DNA from: Fulvia fulva
Lineage: Eukaryota > Ascomycota > Dothideomycetes > Mycosphaerellales > Mycosphaerellaceae
Length of the DNA: 64,000 nucleotides
Direction: 5' to 3'
NCBI RefSeq assembly: GCF_020509005.1
Contig: NC_063020.1
Span: 372,001 to 436,000 of the forward strand
The notes below the pieces were generated by a model. That model did no database searches and was not told where the DNA came from. It saw only the letters and a list, made by a program, of their open reading frames with translations. Shown one piece after another: positions 1 to 11,176 of this stretch. Positions within the stretch are counted from its first letter, which is position 1, and every line of letters starts with the position of its first letter. Made by a program: the position numbers and the translations under genes.

Positions 1-199
1 CGGAAGCTAGCCTTGGGATATTTATAGATAGTCGTAATGAGTCGAGTATAATAGTCGAGGTAATAGTAGTTAAGAGTAGTAGACTTGCTTTTGTTGCTTG
101 TCCTATCTAGAGGGCTTATTCTACTCTTGTTTATATTCGATTATAGACTCCTAGAACCTTCTATACTATATAATCCATTACGTAGTATATTATTAGTTT
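1..199 (-). repeat. Inverted copy of the Copia-flanking repeat
   Basis: This stretch matches the reverse complement of about 480-678 almost throughout, with scattered transitions. The window therefore opens with two inverted arms of about 200 bp around a 280-bp spacer. The shared sequence contains the 112-bp unit that also occurs at 5141-5252. It is AT-rich and rich in TAG/CTA, like the other damaged transposons here. It may be part of an LTR or a fragment of another element; no TG...CA boundary could be fixed. Confidence 0.75.
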
Positions 200-479
200 A
201 TAAGCTTTATATAGCTACTTAGCGAGATATACTATTATAAAGCGGTAGACTATCAAATTTAATAGATTCTAACAACCCGTAAGCTCCTAGTATCGCTAGG
301 ATCGTACGGAAATGCTTGTCTAGGCCGTAATAGGCTAGCGCCGGACTACCGGCTTATAATATCTTCAGAACTAGCTATGTTCTAATTATACTAAGAGCTA
401 GAGCGCTCTAGGTGGTCTAGAAGACAAGCTATAGAATTTAATAGAGTCTACGAGATATAACTTCTTACAAATCCGCTTC

Positions 480-696
480 TTATTATAAATATACTACGTA
501 ATAGATTACGTAGTATAGAAGGTTCTAGGAGTCTATAATCGAATATAAATAAGAAGAGAATAAGCCCTCTAGATAGGACAAGTAATAAAGCAAGTCCACT
601 ACTCTTAACTACTACAACCTCGACTATTATACTCGACTCATTACGACTATCTACGAATATCCTAAGGCTAGCTTCCGCTACGAACACCTTTTAATA
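480..696 (+). repeat. Direct copy of the Copia-flanking repeat (5' side)
   Basis: The segment 585-696 matches 5141-5252 over 112 bp with only a few transitions, and about 480-678 is inverted relative to 1-199. It lies about 690 bp upstream of the Copia gag start. Direct copies on both sides of the coding part suggest LTR remnants, but the 3' copy directly follows a truncated reverse-transcriptase frame, so a rearranged element is equally possible. The antisense frame at 448-687 shows no recognisable protein. Confidence 0.65.
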
Positions 697-1380
697 GGTT
701 ATAACCCCGGATCAGCTCTTAGCCTACGGAACCTAGTCGCCCCTACTAATTAGGAACGATAACTACGCCCTATATATACAACAAGCGGCGTAGCGACCGA
801 AGAAACCCGAGGAAACAAACGAGAAACGGCAAAAATCGCGCGAATCTACTAGAAGGTCCGACACAGATAGGGATTTCCCGCGTTATAAATAAGCGGGCTA
901 TACTAAAAAAGGAAACACCCCGGATATCCTAACATCCCGGCGAAAAATCAGCGCTAGTCTCGGCAAACCTTCCGTTTACGGAAGTACCCCGCATTTTGAA
1001 GCTACGAGGATTGCGACATACTATAATTATTACAACTTCGTAAATTCGATAACTCGACAACCCTACTACCTAAAAATACGAACCAACCTGTTTCCAGATC
1101 AGAAATATACGACAAATCTAACTATAGAGAGCCTGTGGCGTTACAAAGTCCCTTCGGAGCGCTATCCTAAGTAATTAGGAACTTTAGCGTTACTAGTAGT
1201 ATAAAATCCTTACGAGGAACCTACTAGCAATCCGTATACTAATACGCTAGGACGAAAAAAAGCGAAATCTGAGGGCGGGAGCCTGCGAAAGTAGCTAAAA
1301 TATTGTGCCTATCTCTCTATAAAAGGAAAGGGCGACTTTTAAAAAAAGCTCTTTACTTTCTAAAGGACGCTTTTTTCAAG

Positions 1381-4300
1381 ATGTCTTTAAACAATAAGAC
1401 ATTTAACATTACGCGTTTTAGGGGCCAATCTAATTATAAATTTTGGGCCCTAAGGATAAAAGCGTACCTTATAAAAGAAGGCCTAAATAAGGCTATAGAG
1501 GAACCTATTACGGACGATGAAGAAATTAAAAACAAAGCGCTCGCCGTTATTAGGTTATCTATCGAGGACGGGCCTCTTGTACAAATTCAAAATAAGAATA
1601 CGGCCCTAGAAGCGTGGAATTCCTCAGAGGACTTATATAGTCCTAAAGGATTTAATTCCTCGTTCTTACTTTTAAGAGAGCTATTTGGTACTACGCTCCC
1701 TAAGAGTAATAACTCGGTAGAAAAATATACGACTACTATTTGCCGTCTATACGACGACCTTAAATCTAAAGGCGTCGAGTTGCCTAAGACCGCTATAATA
1801 GCGTAGACTTTAAATAATCCTACGGACGAATACGAGTCGTTTGTTACCTCTATTAGTCAAAGCCTAAGAGCTAATATAGAGGCTTATTCTCTCGAAGAAT
1901 TGTTTAGTAATTTACTAGACGAATCGCGAAGATATAGCGCTAAAGATAAGGAAGATAGCGCTTTATTCGTCGGCAATTCTTCTAAAGGAAAGCCTAAGGG
2001 ATACGGGCCTAAACGGCCGGGAAATAAAGGTCCTAAACACGCTAATTCGAATAAAGTATGTTCCTATTACGATAAAAAGGGACATATCAAATCTACGTGT
2101 TTTAAAAAGAATCCTAATCTAAGAAATAAGACTTTTAAGAAAAAGGATAAGGATTCTAAGGAGGATAGCGACGCGCTATTCGCTAACTCTAACGAAGTTA
2201 GCAAAGTCGAAGTACTATTCTCTAATATAGAGGACTTAGGCGGCGAAGAATTAAATAATACCGCCGTTTTAAGCGCAAATAGCGATAATAGTCGCGATAA
2301 AAGCGCTAAAAGTACCGAGTTTATTCTAGATTCGGGCGCTTTCCGGCATATTATAGCAAATAGAGACTATTTCACTACATTCCGGGATACTACTACCGTA
2401 TTACATTAGGGTAACGCCGGGAAAATAGTCTCCTACGGGCAAGGAGATATAAAAATGCGTTTTAAAGACACTAATAAGGTAGTTCTTCTTAAGGATTGCC
2501 TTTATACACCCGAGTTTGGCGTAAATCTTATAAGTCTAGCGCAATTAGATGCTCGTAATTGCTATGTCCGTCTTAAGAACGGCGTTATAGATCTGTATAG
2601 CGAAAATAATGCCCTTATAACGCGGGCTAATAAAGACAAATCGCTATATAAGTTAGCCGATTATTCTCCGAATAATAGCCTACCTAAAGACTCGAAAGAC
2701 GAAGAGGGTACGTTCTATACCCTATCTAATAGCGAGAATAATTCGCTAATTTGGCATAAAAGACTAGGACATATAAATCCTAACGCCTTAGAAAAATTAG
2801 GCGTAAAGGTAGACAAAAACGATCCTAGGCTCGTAAATTACGACGTTTGCCTTAAGGCGAAATTTACGCGCAAAATTAATAAAATAAGTAATACGAGCAC
2901 GAAAGCTAAAGCCTTCCTAGATAAAGTTAGTTTCGATATCTGTGGTCCTATAGAACCTAGGACTAATCGCGGACTTCGTTATTTTATTAGCTTTATCGAT
3001 CATTACTCTAGGCTTATAGAGGTGGATATAATTGAATCTAAGTCCGAAGCTTTTCGTTCTTTTTATAGCTATAAATTACGTACCGAGAATTCTTCGTCTA
3101 ATAGCGTAGGCGATAATAAAAGGCCTAAGCTTAAGATCCTTAAATCGGATAATGCTCTCGAATTTCTAACTAAAGAATTCAAAGAACTAGTACGGAATAG
3201 CGGTATTATACGCGAGCTAATCGCGCCGTATTGTCCGGAGCAAAACGCTAAAATAGAAAGGCCTAATCGTACTATAATGTCTAAAGTACGAGCTATGTTA
3301 TACGAGTCTAGGCTACCTTAATATTTTTGGGGAGAAGCCGTTTTAGCGGCGATTTTTATCTATAATCGTACGCCGTATTCTAGCCTAGGCTTTAAGTCCC
3401 CGTACGAAGTTAGGTATAGGACTAAACCCGACCTTAATAATATTAAAATCTTCGGATCTATCGCCTATTATCGTAATCTAAGTCCTATGAAACTCGAAAC
3501 TAGGGCGAAAAAGGCTATTCTATTAGGTTATACCGACTACGGTAACTACAAACTATTAGATCTAGACTCTAGAAAAGTAGTCTTTGCTAGAGACGTAAGA
3601 GTCTTAGAAGGAACCTTTTTAGATAGTCCTTAATCCGAAGAACCCGCTATAGTTCGCAAATTCGAGGTAACTGATAATTTAAAAATTAGCGAGGATATTA
3701 AAGCTTCTAGCGAACGAAATAAAATGGCTACGAAGCAAAACGAGCCGAGTAATAAGAGACTACGCTTAGATACGTCTAGGAAAAATACTTCCGGAAGCGT
3801 AGAGGCTTTTAGTCCCGCTATCAACCTCGATAATAGCGATTTTAGCGCTACTCCTTCTATAAATTCGCAAAATGGGGCTAATACTACTTGTTCTAGTCCT
3901 CTAGAAAATACGAACGACGACGTAGACCCTATATCTATAGAGGCGAATAAGGAATTAGACGGCCCGTCGATTTCTAATCACCCGTTGATTTCTAATAATC
4001 CGTTAGAATCTAATAGTTTTAAGACTTTAGAAGACGACGGATTAGAAGACGAGCTAGCGCTACTCGCTAATTATAGCGGGCAGACCGCCGATCCTATTAC
4101 TTATAAAGACGCGATTACTAGTCCTAATAAAGTCAAATGGCTAGAGTCTATAAAATCCGAAATAGGCGACTTAAATAAGCTAAAAACTTGGGACTTAGTT
4201 AACCTTCCTAAGGATCGCGTAGCCCTTGAAGGACGGTAGGTTTATAAGACTAAAACCGACGCTAAAGGCAATATAATTAAATATAAGAGTCGGTAGGTCG

Positions 4301-5140
4301 TAAAGGGCTTTAAACAAATATTTGGAGTAGATTACGACGAGACATTTAGTAATACTTGTCGACCCGAAACTTGGCGTTCGTTATTCTATTTTGCGGCTTA
4401 CAATAATTGGGAAATAAAGCAATAGGACGTTAAATTAGCTTTCCCTAATAGCCCTATAGATAAAGAATTATATATCGAATAGCCCTTAGGTTTCGAGGAT
4501 AATACTCCGAGAGTTTGCCGTCTAAATACGGCGTTATACGGCTTAAAACAAGCCTCTAGACAATAGTACTTGTACCTTAAGTCTATACTTCAAAAGCTCG
4601 GCTTTGTTCTACTTAAGAAAGACGAGGTAGCGTTTAAAAACGCTAATACGGGCATTATAATAACGTGCCACGTAGACGATATGCTTATATTTAGTCCTAA
4701 TAAAGGACTAGTTAGGGAACTTAAGGCTAGCCTCTCTAAGTCGCTAGAACTAAGTGATTTAGGCGACGTAAACTACTATCTAGGGATCGAAGTAACGCGT
4801 AATCGCGAAAATAAGTCTATTACTCTAAGTCAAAAAGGGTATTCAGATAAGATCCTTACTAGATTCAATAAGAGAGGTCTTAATCCGGTTAGTAGCCCTA
4901 TAGAAAATAGCCTACGTCTAGAAAAGAATAAGGAACAAGCTAGTTTAGAGGATACTCGGCTATTTCAAGCCGAAGTAGGGTCCTTAATTTATCTAGCTAC
5001 TAAAATAAGGCTAGATATAGGCTACGCCGTAGGGCAAGTAGCTAAATTTGCCTCTAATCCCGATAGCTCACATTTTAAAGCCCTAAATAGGATTTGGAAA
5101 TACTTGAACGATCCTAAGGCTTACGAGCTAAAACTTGTCT
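1381..5140 (+). mobile_element. Decayed Ty1/Copia retrotransposon polyprotein
   Basis: A single reading frame runs from the ATG at 1381 to about 5140 and is broken only by in-frame TAG or TAA codons, for example near 1804, 2407, 3319, 4237, 4294, 4423, 4480 and 4564. The domains follow Copia order: gag with a CCHC zinc knuckle (about 2070-2115), protease with FILDSGA (about 2320-2345), GAG-pre-integrase with IWHKRLGH (about 2750), integrase with its D, D and E blocks (2930-3300), then reverse transcriptase with LYGLKQASR and HVDDML (about 4540-4690). The frame leaves Copia homology after LKLVY near 5140, so RNase H is missing. Damage fits C-to-T or G-to-A change at Trp and Gln codons. It is not autonomous. 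Confidence 0.93.
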
Positions 5141-5252
5141 ATAAAGCAAGTCTACTACTCTTAACTACTACAACCTCGACTATTATACTCGACTCATTAC
5201 GACTATCTACGAATATCCCAAGGCTAGCTTCCGCTACGAACACCTTTTAATA
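5141..5252 (+). repeat. 112-bp repeat copy abutting the alpha-dioxygenase gene
   Basis: The copy matches 585-696 end to end. Its right edge is the junction with gene-block DNA and lies 17 bp from the stop codon of the alpha-dioxygenase on the opposite strand. Upstream it joins directly to the truncated Copia reverse-transcriptase frame. Confidence 0.75.
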
Positions 5253-5269
5253 TGCTGCTATATAACGAC

Positions 5270-7457
5270 TCACGACTTTGGGGCATTGGTCTCGATCCCA
5301 GCATACTCTTGCGACCCTGGCAGCTTGACCCAAGGCGCAAAGACATTGGTCTTTTCTGGCAGCATCGCTTTCAGTTCCGGGAAATGACGCCTCAGCACAT
5401 CACTCAAACTGCTGTTCTGCACCCAGTCGAAACCCTCCTTGGTGTACATTGCCGCATTCCAGGAACCGGCGATGAAGCGGTCACTCTTGAGTCGTCTGCT
5501 AGCCATCAGGATGAAGATTCTGAAGGCCGTATCGCTGAAGCCGAATCCTTCTGGTAGAGGTTCACTGTGCGATCCAATGAGGGCATCGACCTTATCAATG
5601 TCTCCACCATACACCTCGCTGAGCTTCGCAGCAAGTTCTTTGTTGCCTCCAGTCAGCTCCTCGAAGGTCTTGGGAACGGTCATGCGAAGCAGACGGCGGA
5701 ACTCGGTGTACCGTGGAACGCCGCGCTCGCGGTCACGCAAGATGTCGACGGTACCCATGTCGCGAAGTTGGCCGTCCGGTGTGGTAAGCCGCTGCATGAA
5801 GACTGGATAGTTGCTATTGGTAATTGCGCCTGGGTAGTTGATGCCAAAGGAGTAGAAGGCATCGGCGAAGGTCACGCCGGCTTTGAAAGGGTCGAGGGGC
5901 TTCGTGAAGGTGACATCTTCAGTTGGCACTGTGCCGATGTGTCTGCCACTCTCGGCGCCGAAGAGAGCGATGTTATCTGGTATTGTCAGCTTTCGAGGAT
6001 GTCCGGTCGGTCTTCATGTTCTCACCTGGAATCAACGAATGCATGCGGTACACCGAAACGAACTCTTCTGTCAATGAGTATGGAATGCAGTGGTGGTCGA
6101 CCCCCGAGCCTGGAATGCCACTAGTTGCTTCACTAGTCTTGGAGATGCGTCCAACGGCCTTGGTCAGCTACAAACAGAAGCGTGTTAGCCATACTCGACG
6201 AACCACGTGGCAGTGTCTCAGACTATGATGGGCCGCGTGAGATATGCGCTGCACGACGCGCCCCATTCACTTCATAGCCTTAGACACTGCTCGATGCCTT
6301 CTACCCTTCAGAAACGTACCTTCTCCCCAACAATCCCCCACCAGTTGGCACTCATGCCGATCTGGAGAGCAGGATGTGCCAGGATGGCTGGAGTCCATTC
6401 CACTGTGTGAATCTTGGCCATAAGAGCGCAGTTGACGATACGTGCCTTGTCAAAGATTTGGTCGCTGCACGTTGTCAGTATTCACAGAACCGGCCACATG
6501 GGGAGTACTTACCCTGTCCAGCGTGGATGACCTTGTTTGATCTCGTCGCATATGGCATTGTGTTCCAGCGCGAACAAAGTGTGAAGCATCTCAACACCTA
6601 ACCACCAATTGTCCGTGAAGCCAGTCTTTGGAGTACCATCTGGGTTTCGTGGAAGGTAGTGAGGCTCTTTACCTACGCTGTCCAGGACTAGCTTGCCGTC
6701 AGTACGGCAGCCTCGCAAGCTCTGCGTGACACTTTCACTCGAGCCATAAATCTGCGAGCCATCCCACCAAGCAGTGTTCATGTTCCGGTAGCCGGGGCAT
6801 CGCTCGTCTGACGCATCCTGCACTTCATCTGGCTTCGTCTTGAAGAGTCTCATAGGCTTGTGCTCTGCTGGCCAGTCGTCGCCCTTCTGGAGAGGGATGT
6901 TGTATGTTTGGTCGCTCTATCATGGTCAGCTTCTAAACTTGAGCATGTCAGGACGAGGTTGATCTCACATCCTCGTGATTGAACCAGTCATGGACCTGGA
7001 ACTGGATCCATGCCGCCGCTAAGAGATTCAGTGTAGTGGCAGGCTTGAAGTCTTCGGGTTTCCTTGCCATGAAGGTCTGACTGACCAGCCGTGGGCTTGG
7101 ATTCCACAATTCCTCTTCTGTCGGCTTGTGGCAATGCTTACGAGCAAAGTTGCGACCAAAGCGCATGCCAGTACAGCCCATCTTTCGCATCTCAAGAGAG
7201 TTGTCACTGCCGTCTGAATTTCGGGTACCCACGTAGCGCTGCTCTGTCGCCGGAAGCTCTCCAAGTTTACCTTGCGCCTCTGTGTTGGCGTACCCATCGT
7301 GGAGATTGTAATTGCGCAGCTCAACTCTCATGAAGTCGAGGTTGAAAGCTCCGATGAGACCAGGTAGGCGATGCCATGGGATGTAAGAGTTGATAAGGTG
7401 GAATGCTCTTACACCCAAGCGCTCGAATAGCGTCGGCTTGAAGTTCGGCGAGTCCAT
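5270..7457 (-). CDS. Fatty-acid alpha-dioxygenase (animal heme peroxidase fold), 5 exons
   Basis: Model: exons 7457-6969, 6916-6513, 6464-6320, 6167-6026 and 5976-5270, all frame-compatible, giving 628 residues, close to plant alpha-dioxygenases. The family adds O2 to the alpha carbon of fatty acids, giving 2-hydroperoxides that decay to aldehydes. Visible residues: distal heme His156 in HDWFNHED; a KIHTVEWT block; VYRMHSLIP with candidate catalytic Tyr386 and proximal His389; ERGVPRYTEFRR near the C-terminus. There is no signal peptide. Three introns are 48-53 bp; the fourth (6168-6319) is a 152-bp introner-like element. The N-terminus is slightly shorter than in plant proteins, so an upstream exon is possible. 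The gene is divergent from the heme-thiolate peroxidase, and its stop lies 17 bp from a transposon edge. The exact fatty-acid substrate is unknown. Confidence 0.9.
6168..6319 (-). mobile_element. Introner-like element forming intron 4 of the alpha-dioxygenase
   Basis: This 152-bp phase-0 intron starts GTACGT and ends TTTGTAG. It is about 87% identical (my hand alignment: 19 mismatches and one gap) to the intron at 25007-25157 in an unrelated gene. Inside, GCAGTGTCT pairs with AGACACTGC in a stem of about 19 bp. The other introns of this gene are about 50 bp and unrelated. Near-identical, structured, long introns in unrelated genes are the hallmark of introner-like elements reported in dothideomycete fungi. 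Confidence 0.85.
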
Positions 7458-7996
7458 AGTCGTCTTCGAGGGGCAGCTAACCTGAGATTACACTTGATGT
7501 CACTGAAGCGATGCTAACATATACCTCGCGAAATCAGGACAGAGATGCGAAGACGATGCCTCCGAAGCTATAGGCTACAGCTACGCCCTGCATGAAACCG
7601 CCTGTCATGCTCAGCTGATCTGTATAGCAGCCCGTTGCTTGGCTGCAGGATGCAGGTACGTCTCTCAGCTGGGATGGTGGTGCCATGTGCCATGAAGTCT
7701 AGCGTGTTGTTCGTTCGTTCCACTTCAGCTGAAGTTTGGTGTGCCACAAGGCATAGCCGAGCTGACTTCAGCTGCAATCCGCCTCGCGTGGTTCGACCGG
7801 TAAACAGAGTGGCTTGATGACACGCATGGTCGAGGCCTTCAGTACGTTGTGCACGTTTCGATGTGATGCAGGGCATGTTCTGCCCTTGGTGCTGCGTTGA
7901 AGGACGCAAAGGCAAGCTGTCGTGCCGGCTCGCCAGCTTCTGACACCTCCGTCCGACATCTCTGCATTTCCAGCGTCTTACTTGCCGTGCGACAAG
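7458..7996. promoter_or_regulatory. Shared divergent intergenic region
   Basis: About 540 bp separate the ATG of the alpha-dioxygenase (leftward) from that of the heme-thiolate peroxidase (rightward). No convincing coding frame was seen; open frames here lack ATG starts or family likeness. The region should hold the promoters of both genes, but no specific TATA or transcription-factor site is called. Confidence 0.5.
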
Positions 7997-8769
7997 ATGC
8001 AACTGAGCCTCATCACCGCTGCAAGAGAATTGCTCTGGCCCAACACATCTCCCAGCAAAGCACTCATTAACGGCGAAGTCGAGCATGAGTACATTCGAGG
8101 AAACATTCAAGATAGAAGTCCTTGCCCTGGGCTGAACGCTCTCGCCAACCACGGATACTTGTGAGTATACCTAGCATCTTTCATTCTACAAGACTGACAA
8201 ACGGTACTAGACCACGAGATGGACGAGGTCTCACCATCGCTCAAGTCGAAGAGGCCTGCATGAGAGGCGTTCATCAAAGCAAAGCCCTTTCCTCCGCCGT
8301 TGCTAGACCCTTGAAACAGATTGTCCGCTCTGATGGCACTTTCGACTTGATCGACTTGCGGCGACACAATGTCATCGAGCACGATGCTTCTCTGACCCGG
8401 CTTGATGCCCGGCAAGGCGACAACTATACCTTCCAGCCTGCAATGCTTCAATCAATGTTTGACGATGCTCACGGTGGACCAGTCACAGTTGAATCGCTCG
8501 CAAAATCTTACAACCGCAGGAAGAAAGAACGTAAGGCAGATGGAGGAGTTGCTGTGCCGCTGGATCTCCGGTTCGTGAACATCATTCAGACAGTCTCATT
8601 TCTCAATTCGGCAGATACCAATGGCAAGCTTTCGGACGACATGATGAGGGTGTTCTACGAGGAGGAGAGGATCCCAGAGGTCGTGCTAAACAATCAGCAT
8701 ACACGCACATTGATCGGGCTGCTGGGTTATGCGTTCAAGTTGATCTACTTCGTTGTGGTTGGTAGTTGA
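7997..8769 (+). CDS. Heme-thiolate peroxidase (Peroxidase_2 / chloroperoxidase-like)
   Basis: Exons 7997-8160 and 8211-8769 around a 50-bp GTGAGT...TAG intron give 240 residues. The family uses a cysteine-ligated heme with peroxide to halogenate, peroxidise or insert oxygen (chloroperoxidase and unspecific peroxygenase group). Visible: SPCPGLNALANHGYL with the heme-ligand Cys43, followed across the intron by PRDGRG, and the E111-H112-D113 acid-base motif in VIEHDASL. It is shorter than secreted peroxygenases and shows no signal peptide, so it is probably intracellular. An in-frame ATG at 7922 would add 25 residues; 7997 is preferred because family homology starts there. It is divergent from the alpha-dioxygenase, which suggests a lipid-oxidation link (inference). 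Confidence 0.85.
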
Positions 8770-9001
8770 GCAAAAGGTGTGGCTTCATGCACAATCGAGT
8801 CTGGTTAACTTGTTGGCGTTCACATGGTGACAAAGCTTTGAGGGCATTCACGTGTTGCTCCACTGGCAGTGCCCGAGGACTTCACGGTCTGGTGCGTGCG
8901 TGGTACTGTGAGACTTTTCAGAGTAATGAGCGTGTTTGACGGACGAAAGCTAAAGAGATTACTAAGTCAACGAAAGGGTCTCACAGCACTCGTCCTCGCA
9001 A

Positions 9002-10378
9002 TCAGCCCTCGAAAAGCTTCTCAAAGAAATCGTTCAAGAACATGCCATCAGGATCAAACTGCTTGCGAAGCTCCAGGTACTCTTTCAGCGCCTCTTGGTC
9101 ACACGCCTTGGCGTACCAAATCTGCGCAGCCTCAACAGTCTTGTTGATGTGCGGGATGCCGCCGTGCTGAATCGCCAGCTCGCCAAAAGCTTTCCTGAAA
9201 GCCTTCCACCTGGGGTCTTTGGGATCATGATGCTCTGGATCGACTACAACCATGTCGGAGTTCCTGCTACGAGAGAGGAGCGACCTGTCGTCCTTCTGGA
9301 TGAAGTAGACAATGGTTGGCAGCGTGATCAAAAAGTCCCTCTCCTCTCTGAAGCGGTCAAGCAGCTCGCGGTAAGCACGAACCATGCCTGGCCACTTTTC
9401 TTCAGGAAACGCCCAGTCATGGAACTCGAAGTTCGGATCGTCCTCTGCGTAGAGGATACCACGATCATTCGGGTTGATGACGAACTCGCTGCCTCGCAAG
9501 GCGTCGAGTGGACCTTTGACGAGAAAGTTGCTAAGACCTTCTGCATGCTTGGCGGAAAGCTGCAAGCCCGCAAGAGCCTGCGTGGCAGGAAGCACAAGAC
9601 TCGTAAACAAGTTGATTGCCTTGCTCTCCAGTGAGTTGGTCAGAGGATGCGGCGGACGCTTGTCAACGTCTTGGAATTTGCGCTTCTGGATGAGAATCGT
9701 GTCGACATTCTGGAAGAGAAGGGCAAAAGATTGATCGGCTGAAGAACGCAGCTTCTGCATCTGACCTTCGAAGTCACCCGTGAACTTCTCGATGCTTTGC
9801 GTCTCGTAGGTGAAGAGCAGAGATCTGATCGGCCAGATGCGGAGGGTCACCTCGCACACAACACCGAACAGACCGAAGTGAGACCTGATGGCGGGCAGAT
9901 ACTGTGCATTCTGCGTCTCGGAGATCTCGAGCAGCTGCCCATCGCTCTTGACCAGCTTAACTCCAAGTACAAAAGATGACACCTGGGCTCCGTCTGCCAG
10001 AGAGGAGTCGTTGGCATGCGTGCCGCTGATGGCGCCATAGTGAAAATTGCCCCATTCCAGAATGACCGGAGGCTGGTAACCCAAAGGCTTGAGGTATTCA
10101 CAGAGCTGATTGATAGATACACCAGCTTGAACCGTGACGGTGCCATGGTCTTTGTCGATCGACAAGATCTTGTTCAATTTGTCGGTGGAAACAATGATAT
10201 CACTACCAACGAAGCAGGGAGTGATGGAGTGCATAGCCCCGATGGCTTTAACTTTGGCATGGTTGGCGTGGGCTTCTTTGACGATCTCCTGGACTTCCTC
10301 GATGCTGCTTGGAGTCTTCAGCTTGCCTTTTGCGACGCTAAACTTGATCTCATCGTTCCAGTTCACGAGTGTCGGCAT
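9002..10378 (-). CDS. FAD-linked aldonolactone oxidase-like (D-arabinono-1,4-lactone oxidase type)
   Basis: A single exon encodes 458 residues. It belongs to the vanillyl-alcohol-oxidase flavoprotein superfamily: an N-terminal FAD-binding PCMH domain (about residues 15-185) with KVKAIGAMHS, where His50 is the candidate covalent-flavin residue, then NFHYGAISGTHAND, and a C-terminal lactone-oxidase domain with GGIPHINK and the terminal FDPDGMFLNDFF block. Relatives oxidise aldono-lactones in erythroascorbate synthesis, but many fungal paralogs have unknown substrates. The start is the ATG at 10378; the frame opens four codons earlier with no ATG. No signal peptide or membrane segment was seen. 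Confidence 0.85.
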   Translation of the reverse strand: MPTLVNWNDEIKFSVAKGKLKTPSSIEEVQEIVKEAHANHAKVKAIGAMHSITPCFVGSDIIVSTDKLNKILSIDKDHGTVTVQAGVSINQLCEYLKPLGYQPPVILEWGNFHYGAISGTHANDSSLADGAQVSSFVLGVKLVKSDGQLLEISETQNAQYLPAIRSHFGLFGVVCEVTLRIWPIRSLLFTYETQSIEKFTGDFEGQMQKLRSSADQSFALLFQNVDTILIQKRKFQDVDKRPPHPLTNSLESKAINLFTSLVLPATQALAGLQLSAKHAEGLSNFLVKGPLDALRGSEFVINPNDRGILYAEDDPNFEFHDWAFPEEKWPGMVRAYRELLDRFREERDFLITLPTIVYFIQKDDRSLLSRSRNSDMVVVDPEHHDPKDPRWKAFRKAFGELAIQHGGIPHINKTVEAAQIWYAKACDQEALKEYLELRKQFDPDGMFLNDFFEKLFEG

Positions 10379-11176
10379 GTTGATATGCAATGATGTATGA
10401 TCGACCTCTGTCGCTCTATTTGTGTAGCCTCTTAATAGTCCTGGTCCTCAAGTTGAGGCAATTGATCAGTGTTGGCCAAGATCGAGAAGGAAGCCTAGCT
10501 ATCAAATTGAAGGTCAAGTCGTGTTCTCGACTCCAACAGAATTGTACCCCTGCTTGGGCTGAGTGTGTACACATTTCCTGAGAACCATTGTCTTACCACA
10601 TACTGCTCAAAGGCTGCCTGGAGATACGTACTGCGGCACAACCTCTCGTGAGTCTCACCGGCGAAATCTCAGCTCTCTTGGTGGTGCAATCAGCTTGCGT
10701 TCGCTTGCCTTCGTGTGATGGCTGTGCGTAGCGGCCCTTCAAACCTGCAGCATGTCCCCACAAGCAGGGATAGATGTTGAAAGCATGTGAAAGGTCCCTG
10801 ACAGCTGTGAAGCTGGGGTGCATATACCCTGGTATGTCAGCTTGCTTTGGGCGGTTGGCCCCTACATGTCGTGTAACATTGCTCTCATCCTTCGTCATTG
10901 GCAGGGAGTGTTCCGTCTTACATGGACACGGCACAATACAAGCACGTCGGCCGCGCACATGGTGATTCCTCTGGGCCTAGCGCAGCCGTATAGAGAAATA
11001 ATCGGCGGCGACTTGGCGATGATCACAGCAGCGAGACAAAGGAACATGATTCAGCCTTCTTCGTCCGGTGTACTAAGATAGTTCGGCTGCGTACAGCGGG
11101 TTTTATTGGTACAATAGAGCTGAGAGGCTTGATGGTACCGCGCACTGAGCCACCAAGCTACACCCAAGCATGTCGC
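10379..11176. other. Intergenic, no gene recognised
   Basis: This stretch is about 800 bp between two leftward genes: the promoter of the lactone-oxidase gene and the 3' side of the carboxypeptidase gene. Short open frames on both strands have no ATG with a plausible protein and no splice-supported extension. Nothing else was seen. Confidence 0.5.

Noticed and set aside
448..687. 79-codon minus-strand frame in the Copia-flanking repeat
   Set aside because: No known domain; it lies wholly within a repeat copy and has no support as a gene.
7755..7832. tRNA-like boxes: TAGCCGAGCTG followed by GGTTCGACC
   Set aside because: A five-bp acceptor-like pairing exists, but the T arm does not pair around the loop and no anticodon arm forms, so no tRNA is called.
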